A stretch of DNA of 64,000 nucleotides from positions 758,308-822,307 of the forward strand of contig NQMI01000010.1 in NCBI GenBank assembly GCA_002270565.1, given 5' to 3'. This DNA is from Stenocarpella maydis (Eukaryota > Ascomycota > Sordariomycetes > Diaporthales > Diaporthaceae). Of the stretch, positions 20,051 to 29,440 are shown in pieces. Position 1 is the stretch's first letter. Every line of letters begins with the position of its first letter. The notes under the pieces were generated by a model that was not told the DNA's origin, searched no databases, and saw only the letters and a program-made list of their open reading frames with translations. The position numbers and the translations under genes are program-made.

Positions 20051-22027
20051 ATGTCGGTCTTGGTCAATATTATTCTCCTCGCAGCAAGAGTACTTGCAGA
20101 CACGACATTGATGCAAGGGCTGCAATCCATTGTTTTCCCATATGACACATCGACGGAATGCTTAGCAAGCTTTAGCACCTCGATTCGTTGCGATAGGACA
20201 GTGTCAATGTTGTATGTCCAGCAAGACTGGGCTGGCTGGAACGCGACAAACCTCACATCGTGAGTCTAATCTAAGAGAAGACAAACTGATAACGATTTCT
20301 GAGCGAATGGTTGCTTCAGACTTTGTACTGCGGACTGCCGCAATGACCTGGCCTCCCTGGAAAGGACCATGGTATCAGCTTGCGGCGACCTCTCGTTCGC
20401 TTTGGGTGGAACTACCATGACGCCTGCTCTCATCCTTCAATTCTGGACGTACAAGTTCAATCTGACCTGCCTAGCTGATGGTATCTCGTGGTGTGTTCTT
20501 GAGCGGAGAGAGTGGTTTGTTGAACATCTTTCTACGGTCACATGGCCCACATAACGGAGAAGTGGTACCCAGACTGGAACAGTATGTATTGCCAGTGGCT
20601 CATCTCAACGAAATCAGATGTTTGAGTTTTGATAAACTTAAAAAATTGGAACTGACGTGCATCTTATCGTAGATGACCCAGTGAACGGAACCAATTACGT
20701 CGAAAATGGCACAACCATCCTTCCGTACTGGACGGCACCGCCACTACAACCAAAATTCAACTCGGGGCGAAAGGCTTGTGAGTCGAAATGCTGTTGTAGT
20801 CTGGTTAATGTTAGTATTGACATTATAATAAAGCTCTAGATTACCGTTACCACGGTCCAGGTCCGGCAAACGGGAGTCTCGGTCCTAACTCCCAGGCAGG
20901 TCTTGGTCTTGAGTATGATGAGTATCCTCTGAAGATTCAGTGTTCCAAATGCTTTTTGGAGCGGTTTAAGCTTGGTTTCGCATCGCAATGGGGTGAAACG
21001 TACAAGTACGGCATAATTGACACGTCAAACCTTTGGATCCATAGCTGACAGAATGCTTGTTCGTAGTGAGATCAAAGACCAAGCATGTTCCAACATGAAG
21101 AAGAACTGCGACCTGAAGGAGGATCCCTATGTCCATCCCTCGCTGGACATGTGTGGTCCACCAAATGATGGTTAATATGAATTCGCTTCTCAAATTCCTT
21201 TTTCGTCACAGTTTTCATGCTCACCGAAATAGAGCGATTGGGTGGTCCAGTGCCGTCAATCCATGTGATTGCAATGTCACTTTACTCTTGCCCGACGATT
21301 CGCCCATGAATTGTTCCGCATTTTCGCTAGCATATAACGTGGTTACTCCAACCTTTCGCGATCTGAACAAGAGTCTCAACTGTGGCCGACTCGCCAACGG
21401 GATTTACTGCCTTCCCCTGGCGTGTCAAGTCGAGCAGTTCTTCATCGACGGCGGCATCCCTGGGACACATCTTTTGGCCAACCTCACCAACGTGTCCTAC
21501 AGCCAGTTCATGAAGTGGAACGCCGCAGCAATGCATGAACCAGGCGTTCTCTGGGGAGACTCAGTCGGTAAGGGCCCCCCCGGTGGCGCGTACACACCGG
21601 CACTGGCGTCTGGGGTGCTGGCCACACCATCCACCTACACGGCAACGGCAACGCCAGCATTGGAGACCCCACCTGGGACATTGAGAGACTGTGGCTTATA
21701 CTACAATGTTCAAGAAGGCGACTTTTGCAATACCATTGCACTCAGCTTCTCTATTACCCTCGCACAACTGCATTCTTGGAACCCGCAGATCAACGATGAC
21801 TGGACCAATTTGTGGGCAAATGCCTCATATTGCGTTGCAATAGTGATGGAGAGCACGACCGCCGCACCGCCTATTTCGACTACTTTGAGCATCGGAGGTA
21901 CGAAAAGTACTCCCACTGCCACGGGGACCATCTCTCCTCCGGCGCCCACGGCCTCTGGTGCCACCTCTATGTGTTATGAATGGTAAGTCGCAGCACCGTT
22001 TCACGCACCACCCCCTTCAGGCACACT
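20051..22027 (+). pseudogene. Secreted LysM-domain protein, frameshifted and 3'-truncated
   Basis: The start is MSVLVNIILLAARVLA (signal peptide). Exons by eye: 20051-20259, 20320-20581, 20673-20777, 20840-21005, 21067-21170 and 21235-21982, with GTNNGT-type donors. The N-terminal half has the Cys-rich region of large fungal LysM proteins (LCTADCRNDLASLE, QCSKCFLERFKLGFASQWGE). LysM-like domains follow: one ending GIYCLPLAC and one at CGLYYNVQEGDFCNTIALSF...WNPQIN. Exon 2 needs a one-base shift in a T run near 20530. After CYEW a GTAAGT intron leads to HT, where a further LysM would begin, but homology stops near 22027. Such proteins bind chitin and are often encoded beside subgroup C chitinases. 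Confidence 0.72.
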
Positions 22028-22485
22028 CGATTTTTCGACCTCCTCAAGAACCAACCCCTATTTCAACACTCAATTTCTCAACAACCATTAAAGCTATTCA
22101 CAATCAGACAACAACCCCTCGCTCTCTAAAGCATGCACTACAATACACTCTATTTCCTTAACCTCATTATTATCCCCTAACTCATAGTCTTCAAGTATTT
22201 CAGGGGGCTCCTCCTTTAAGAGTCCCATTATAGCCCTCTCCTTTATAATAGCCGCAACACTAATGAAGGCTTTATTTGGGTCTGGGATCACCCTCCTCTT
22301 CTTCTTTAGCTTCTACTACTCTAGGGCACCTATAAGGACCTAATTTTTAGCCTCTATAGTAATAGCATAAGTAGCTAACTCATTAAGCCCCTTATAGACC
22401 TTATAAAAGAGGAGGCAAATAATAAGGGATTTATGAATATTACTAATACTATAAAATTCTAATTAAATTATTATAATATACCTGA
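22028..22485 (-). pseudogene. Possible DDE transposase C-terminal remnant
   Basis: The minus strand reads a charged frame (ELATYAITIEAKN, then KKKRRVIPDPNKAFISVAAI and an acidic tail ending SDCE), broken upstream by stops. The basic KKRR segment followed by an acidic tail is common at the C-terminus of fungal pogo-class transposases. The left flank has the CTCAATTTCTCAACAACCA-type leader also seen in the Fot1-like element. It abuts the broken LysM gene on one side and an N on the other. Family assignment is tentative. Confidence 0.35.
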
Positions 22486-22486
22486 N
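22486..22486. other. Single-N assembly join
   Basis: One ambiguous base separates the transposase remnant from gypsy gag sequence that begins mid-gene. The abrupt change of content suggests a contig join rather than a miscalled base. Confidence 0.6.
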
Positions 22487-23790
22487 GGGTTATATATATA
22501 TCCTCTTTCCTTAAAGGATAAGCCTTAGCTTAATTTAAACCCTATTTAACTGACTTTATTAATATATAATTATTTAAAGCTTATAAGCTTGAAATGTAGT
22601 AGATTTTTAATAGCTATAAGGGTTATGAAAATACCGTTAGGTCTTTATTTTAGGACCTAAATAAAGAATAATAAGTAGAAAGAAACCTAGCGAATTATAA
22701 ATAATATAGCTTGGTAATTAATTATACTATAGAATTTTAGTAGATCTATATTAAAATTAATTATATTAATAATATAAAGAAGTTTCTATTTTATTATAGA
22801 TTAAAGGACAAAGTAAAGAATAAACTTAGTAAAATTATAAACTAACTTAATGATTTTTTATACTATATAGAAATGGCTATTTAGATTAATAATAGACTTT
22901 ATAAATAATGTTTGGAAAAGAAAGAATAAACTTTTGAATAACCCTTATTTTATAAATATAAATTAAATATAGGAAGAGAGTATTAGAAACTAAGTACTTA
23001 GTAGGGATAGTATATAGGCCTTATAGAGCTAGATGCTGCCTAATATAAGGATAAGAAAAGTATTAAGTGTTATAATTATAATTAGATGGGATATTTTACT
23101 TTAGAATATAGGGCTTTAAAGAAAAATAGGGATTGGAAGTTAGTATCTAAAGGAATCTAATAAGCTAATAAAGCTACTCATTAGGCTAATATAGCTACTT
23201 GAAGCATATAAGGACTATTTAGGTCTAAATTATAGTAGGAACTTGTAAATAAATACTATATTTATAGAATAAATATATATAACTAATATTAGGTATATCT
23301 GGATTAAGACCTAGATAAAGGATGTAACTTCTATAACCTTAATAAAGAAGACCTTTATAATAGTTTATACTTCTTATAATATACTAAGTCCTAGTGTGAG
23401 AAATACTAAAAGGATAAGGCTTAATAGCAGCCTGTTCTACTAATGAAGAATCCCTAGAAGCCTAGGATGGTATATATATTGTTTAGCTGGATAGCTTGCT
23501 TTAATAATAGCTGTATTACTTATTATAGTAATAAGGAGGCTATTAGATGGTTTCTTAAGAATGCTTTAGGAAAGTAGGGAAGAACCCTAGCGGTAGGAAA
23601 TAGGGAGGAACTCTTGTAAACTAACCTAAGGAGGGAAGGAAAACCTGCCCTATAGGCCATACTTGTGCTATATATAGTGGAAGGAACTGTAAGATTACCT
23701 AGGATAAGCACCCCTTCTAGCCCTAAGGACTAATATTATAGCGGTTATAATTACAGGAAGACCTTTTAAGGAAATTATAAAATAGCCTAC

Positions 23791-24234
23791 TGTAATGATC
23801 AGAGGGTTTCCGAGTACGTTAAACCTGAAAGATTAAGGGTTTATGTTCGGAATATATTGTTAGGTGATTATTGAGCAATATTGTTGATTAATAATGATCA
23901 CTAGCTGTAAGGCTATTTAATACTAGGATTGAATACTTAGATTGACGATTGAAGAGTCTGTTTTATGAAAACTATCTACTGTGGTGATGACCATGTCTGT
24001 ATATATGTTCTGACTCTTTAGTGGCTTGATGAAATTGATGGTGATGCTGTCGACTGGGTGCTGCTCGATGGAATCGACGTAGATCCCATCGATCCTGGTG
24101 GGTCCTTGACCCTAACCCTGATAAGGTGGCGTCCCTGATTGGATCAGGTGGAGCGCTCCTTTTGGGGGCCACTTTCCGACCTGCGGGGTTGTCTTCTGCG
24201 GTAGTCAGCCGCCAATGCGTGTTGGCTCATAACA
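23791..24234 (-). repeat. Solo LTR, family 2 (gypsy), with target duplication CCTAC
   Basis: In its own orientation it starts TGTTATGAGCC and ends GATCATTACA, so it has TG...CA termini, and it is 444 bp long. The 5-bp sequence CCTAC lies directly on both sides (23786-23790 and 24235-24239), and the uninterrupted host sequence is visible in the sister copy near 27960. It is GC-richer and far less RIPped than the other family 2 LTRs, so it is a young solo LTR. Confidence 0.9.
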
Positions 24235-24278
24235 CCTACCTAGGAATATAGAAGACTAGAAAAATAGGACTATAGTAT

Positions 24279-24869
24279 TCTGATGAATATGTGCTATAAT
24301 AGCATTCAGTTCAGCGTGTGTTTCGGCAGGGTCGCAGTGTGGTGCCCTGAGGCGAATTCGGACAATTGACAGTGGTCTGGACAACTTTGTATTGAATTAA
24401 GTTGGGCTTCTGTAAGCCCTCCTTATATACCCTCCGACCTCGTCTCACCCCTGGGCACGCTGCGGTAGGCTCTGGTGCAAATTTGCAAATGCCGGAGAAT
24501 TCGCCCTTCCAACACACCATCTTTGGTTCCAAGCCACCAGCCAACCATAGCCCTGGCAATGCCCAAATTAAGTACATACAAACTTCAGAAATCAAGCTAT
24601 CTAATGCACTAAGTTATATACTTTTTGGGTAAGAAATAAGGGTAATGCAGAGGTCTGAATTAAGGTGCAAATGCAGGCCAAAATAATCGACTCACGGCCA
24701 CCAAACTCATCTTGCGTCGCGCACGCACTGGGCGTACTTAGCGAAAATCGCCTGACTCGCAAGTCTAGGGTAACTCCTTGCTAGAAAGTCTAGGGTAACT
24801 CCTTACAAGAAGTCTAGGGTAACTCCTTGCAGGAAGTGCCAACGCCCTGCTGAGCGGTTCCGTTTAACA
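24279..24869 (-). repeat. Solo LTR, family 1, copy 3, with target duplication AGTAT
   Basis: It is the inverted copy of the TGTTAAACGG...TTCATCAGA repeat. AGTAT flanks it on both sides (24274-24278 and 24870-24874). The sister gypsy copy near 28375 shows the empty site (AGCAT there). This defines the termini of family 1. It is not RIPped. Confidence 0.88.
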
Positions 24870-25353
24870 AGTATATAATAGCTAATTGATAACCTGTAAG
24901 AATTATAAGGTATTATAAAGTAAAACCTTGAAAGCATCAAGAAGGTTCTAGCAGTAGATAAGCAGTTAAAAAACTAGAGGGGCTGTTTATAAAACCTTAA
25001 ATAGTAACTAATTATACTATAAGGTACTTATGTATAATAGCAAGCAACTATAGCTACCTAATAGTTTAGGTTAAGCTAGGAGTCTATATGTACTTAGTAC
25101 TTATTAATAATGGAGTATAAGGGAATTTTGTATCCCTAAAGATAGTAAATAAGTATTACCTATTATAGTATAAGAAAAGGGAACCCTATAGACTTAATAT
25201 AGTAAATGAAATTAAAGTATCTTATGGTAATGGAATTATTAATATAGAGACTAATCCCCTTCTAATTTGGACTTATAACTATATAGAATTATTATTATTT
25301 GATATTATTAAGATGGTAAATTACTAGTTAATCTTAGGAATACCTTAGTTAAG

Positions 25354-25526
25354 TATTATAAGCTAACACGCATTGGCGGCTGACTACTGCAGAAGACAAC
25401 CCCGCAGGATGGGAAACGGCTCCCGAAAAGATCATCCCGCCTAATCCAATCAGTAATGCCACCTTATCAGGGTTAGGGTCTAGCTCGTAACGCTCAATTG
25501 CAAGCCATACAAGCCCGCTTAAAGGA
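25354..25526 (+). repeat. Family 2 LTR fragment
   Basis: It starts as a RIPped family 2 LTR (TATTATAAGCTAACACGCAT, then GGCGGCTGACTACTGCAG) inside gypsy fragment A. It follows the consensus to the TATCAGGGTTAGGGTC block, then shows a different U3 sequence and ends at an N. Confidence 0.75.
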
Positions 25527-25527
25527 N
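25527..25527. other. Single-N assembly join
   Basis: The LTR fragment on the left does not continue on the right, so this is probably another contig join in repeats. Confidence 0.6.
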
Positions 25528-25768
25528 TCTTCAGCCTCAAGTTTCACGAGTAGTTTAGCAAACATAGCCTATATAGCCAGGTCAGGCATATATAATATAG
25601 GATAGTTACTTAATCATCTAACTTAATTAGTAACTACTTATTATTACCATAGTACTAACTATAGTAATAGCTCATTAGTATGCTATATATACTACTATTA
25701 CTATACTAATAGTCTTTTCATCTTAACTAATTCTTCCTTTTAGGTAACTAAAAGATTTTTAAGCATAG
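25528..25768. other. AT-rich segment of unknown origin
   Basis: There is no coding frame or recognisable repeat. TpA-rich, RIPped sequence lies between an assembly join and a family 2 LTR. Confidence 0.5.
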
Positions 25769-26230
25769 TGTTATGAGCCGACACACGTTAGCGGCTGACT
25801 ACCGCAGAAGACAACCCCGCAGGACGGAAAGTGGCCCCCGAAAAGAGCGCCCTACCTAATCCGATCAGTAACGCCACCTTATCAGGGTTAGGGTCAGGGA
25901 CCCACCACGGCTTCGGTCGATCAGGACGAAGCCCACGAAGTCAGAAGGGCGGCTTCAGTCGATCAGGACGAAGCCAGCGAAGCCATCACCAATTACAAAT
26001 GAAGAGTCGGAATATATATATGGACATAGTTATCACCATAGTAGATAGCTTTTGATAGAACAGACTCTTCAGTTATTAATCTAAGTATTTAATCCCAGTA
26101 TTGGATAGCCTTATAGCTAGTAATCATTATTAGTTAATAATATTACTTAATAACTGCCTAATAATATATTCTAAATATAAATCTTTAATCTTTTAGGTTT
26201 AATATACTTAAAAACTCTCTAATTATTATA
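25769..26230 (+). repeat. 5' LTR of gypsy copy, family 2
   Basis: It starts TGTTATGAGCCGACACACG and ends CTAATTATTATA (RIPped from TTACA), and is 462 bp long. It is followed directly by gypsy internal sequence, so it acts as a 5' LTR. Its middle holds a tandem duplication of about 40 bp (25907-25985, units with GGCTTC...GATCAGGACGAAGCC) absent from the other LTRs. Confidence 0.85.
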
Positions 26231-28782
26231 TTTTAATAACTCTTATTTATATATTATTATACAAACTTTAAGTAATATTATATATAGAACCCTTTATAAT
26301 ATTAGACTCTAAAATAACTACCCCTACCTACAACCTTCTCTATAAGCTAAATAAACTTACTAATGATAAAATTATAGACCCCTATATCTAGAAGCTGATT
26401 AATAAGGTTAAATAGCTATACCTCCTTATAAAAGAATAAGCTTAATATAATGCAAAAGTTAAATAGCTTTAGTAGGAAATTACTACCCTTTAAGCAGGAG
26501 CCAATATTATTAATACCCTAATCTAAATAAAGGAATATATTAAGCTTAATACTCCAGCTCTTTATAATAGAATTACTAAATAACTTTAAGCATACCTAAT
26601 ATAAGTTAGGGCCTACTAGCACTTCCATAAGCCAGACGTACAGCCTAGCGGAAAAAGGGTTATATATGCATCCTCTTTCTTTAAAGAATAAGCCTTAATT
26701 TAGTTTAAACCTTACCTAATTAAGTTTATTAATATGGAATCATTTAAAGCCTATAAGCTTAAAATATAGCAGATTTTCAGCAGCTATAAAGGCTATAAGG
26801 ACGCCCTTAGATCCCTATTTTAGGACCCAAATAAGGAATAATAGGTAGAAAGAGATCTAGCGAATTATAAGTAGCGCGGCTTAGTAATCAACTATATGAT
26901 AGAATTCCAATAAATCTATACTAAAATTAATTATACTAATAATATAAAGAAATTTATATTTTATTATAAATTAAAGAATAAAATAAAGGATAAACTTAGT
27001 AAAGTTATAAACTAACCTAATGATCTTTTATATTATATAGAAATAGCTATCTAAATGAATAATAAACTCTATAAATAATACTTGGAAAAGAAAGAATAAA
27101 CTTTTAAATAACCTTCATTCTATAAGTATAAACTAAATATAAAAAAGAAGTATTAAAAGCTAAGCACTCAGTAGGGATAGCAAATAGGCCCTATAAAGCT
27201 GGATATTACTTAATGTAAGAAGAAGAAAAATATTAAATACTATAACTGCAATAAGATAAGATACTTTGCTTTAAAATATAGGGCTCTAAAGAAAAATAGG
27301 GACTAGAAGTTAGTACCTAAAGGAACCTAGTAAGCTAATAAAGCTTCTTATTAAGCTAATATAGCTACCTATAGCACATAAGGACTACCTAGGTCCAAAC
27401 TATAATAGGAACTTGCAAATAAGTACTATATTTATAAAATAAATATATATAACTAATATTAAGTATATCTAAATTAAGACCTAGATAAAAAATACAACTT
27501 TTATAACCCTAATAAAGAAGACCTTTATAATAGTTTATACTTCTTATAATATACTAAATCCTAGTATAAAAGATATTAGAAAGATAAGGCATAATGGCAG
27601 CCTATCCTATTAATAAAGAACCCCCAGAAGCCTAGAATAGCATATGTATTACTTAATTAAATAGCCTGCTTTAATAACAGCTATACTACCTACTATAATA
27701 ATAAGGAAGCTACTAGATGGTTTCCTAAAAATACTTTAGGAAAGTAGGGAAGGACCCTAGTAGTAGGAAATAGGGAAGAACTCCTATAGATTAATCCTAG
27801 GATAGAAGGAAAACCTATCCCCTAGGCCATACTTGCACTACAAACTTAGTGGAAGGAACCATAAGACTACCTAGAATAAGCACCCCTTCTAGCCCTAAGA
27901 ACTAATATTATAGTGGTTATAATTATGGGAAGACCTTTTAAAGAAACTATAGGACAGCCTACCCAGGAATATAGAAGGCTAGGAGATGCAGAATGTATAT
28001 ACCTAATGTATAGCAAGTATTAGAATATCTCCTAGGTATTATATATCTACAATGGATATAAGGAATATATAAAGGAGAAAACTAAGTACAATTAGTTTCC
28101 CTAATAATATCTAAATAAGGATATTAAATATATATATAAGTATAATAATTTTGAGAACTAGCACTTATATTAAAAATATAATAAGATGAGATACACCCTA
28201 ATAAGGCTGGACTTCTGCATACCCTTAAAATGCCTATAAAACCCTAATGAATGGGCAAATTATAAGGAATTAATCTGTAAGGTGCATATACTTAATAAGG
28301 CTTAAGATTAGCATTTATTAAGATAGTAGGAGCTGCTACTTAAAACTCTAACAATAAGGGAATAGGATTACAGCATATAATAGCTAGTTAATAATCTACA
28401 AGAATTACAAAATATCATAAAGCAAAACCTTAAAAGCATTAAGAAAATCCTAGCAGCAGATAAGCAGTTAAAAAACTAGGAGGGCTATCTATAAAACCTC
28501 AAGTAGCAACCAACTATATTATAAGGTACTTATATGTAATAATAAGCAACTATAGCTACCTAATGGTTCAGGTTAAGCTAGAAGTTTACATATACTTAGC
28601 ACTCATTAATAGTAAAGCATAAGGGAATTTCATATCCCTAAAGGTAGTAAATAGATACTACCTATTATAGCATAAGAAAAGGGAACCCTATAGACTTAAT
28701 ATAATAGATAGAACTAAAGTATCTTATAATAATAGAATTATTAATATAGAGACTAATTCTCTCCTAGTTTGGATTTATAACT
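26231..28782 (+). mobile_element. Ty3/gypsy internal fragment B (leader, gag, protease start), RIPped
   Basis: It follows its 5' LTR. Gag motifs seen through stops include PSGKRVIYASSFFKE, ALI-FKPYLIKFINMESF, the zinc-knuckle region near 27240 (YYNCNKIRYFALKYRALKK), and a protease-like ALINS...GNFIS region near 28600. Stops are almost all TAG/TAA at former Gln/Trp codons. It is cut by the family 1 LTR at 28783, whose other side does not continue this copy. Confidence 0.83.
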
Positions 28783-29380
28783 TGTTAAACGGAACCGCTC
28801 AGCAGGGCGTTGGCACTTCCTGCAAGGAGTTACCCTAGACTTCTTGTAAGGAGTTACCCTAGACTTTCTAGCAAAGGAGTTACCCTAGACTTGCGAGTCA
28901 GGCGATTTTCGCTAAGTACGCCCAGTGAGTGCGCGACGCAAGATGAGTTTGGTGGCCGTGAGTCGATTATTTTGGCCTGCATTTGCACCTTAATTCAGAC
29001 CTCTGCATTACCCTTATTTCTTACCCAAAAAGTATATAACTTGATGCATTAGATAGCTTGATTTCTGAAGTTTGTATGTACTTAATTTGGGCATTGCCAG
29101 GGCTATGGTTGGCTGGTGGCTTGGAACCAAAGATGGTGTGTTGGAAGGGCGAATTCTCCGGCATTTGCAAATTTGCACCAGAGCCTACCGCAGCGTGCCC
29201 AGGGGTGAGACGAGGTCGGAGGGTATATAAGGAGGGCTTACAGAAGCCCAACTTAATTCAATACAAAGTTGTCCAGACCATTGTCAATCGTCCCAATTCG
29301 CCTCAGAGCACCATACTGCGACCCTGCCGAAACACACACACGCTGAACTGAATGCTATTCTATAGCACAAATTCATCAGA
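28783..29380 (+). repeat. Solo LTR, family 1, copy 4
   Basis: This is the best-preserved copy. Three tandem GGAGTTACCCTAGACTT units lie at about 28828-28890, the TATATAA box at 29224-29230, and the hairpin GGGCTT/AAGCCC at 29234-29249. It is not RIPped. The left flank is gypsy internal sequence. The right flank is an N at 29382, so no target duplication can be tested. Confidence 0.82.
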
Positions 29381-29381
29381 A

Positions 29382-29382
29382 N
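29382..29382. other. Single-N assembly join
   Basis: A family 1 LTR end on the left meets the last 58 bp of a family 2 LTR on the right. No biological process needs an unknown base exactly here, so a repeat-mediated contig join is likely. Confidence 0.6.
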
Positions 29383-29440
29383 AAATATAAACCCTTAATC
29401 TTTTAGATTTAATATACTTGGAAACCCTTTAATTATTACA
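29383..29440 (+). repeat. 3' end of a family 2 LTR (truncated 5' LTR)
   Basis: It matches the last 58 bp of family 2 LTRs, ending CCCTTTAATTATTACA, and runs straight into gypsy leader sequence. It is what remains of a 5' LTR. Confidence 0.75.

Larger units (their letters stand above)
22487..25353 (+). mobile_element. Ty3/gypsy internal fragment A (gag to protease), RIPped
   Basis: Read through stops, this matches the other two gypsy copies in the window: a gag core, a zinc-knuckle region around 23070-23110 (KCYNYN-MGYFTLEYRALKK), a linker, and protease-region sequence up to about 25350. It begins abruptly after the N at 22486. Two solo LTRs are nested inside (23791-24234 and 24279-24869). 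Compared with the copy at 26231-28782, about 0.4 kb of host sequence is missing around 24260. Confidence 0.8.
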
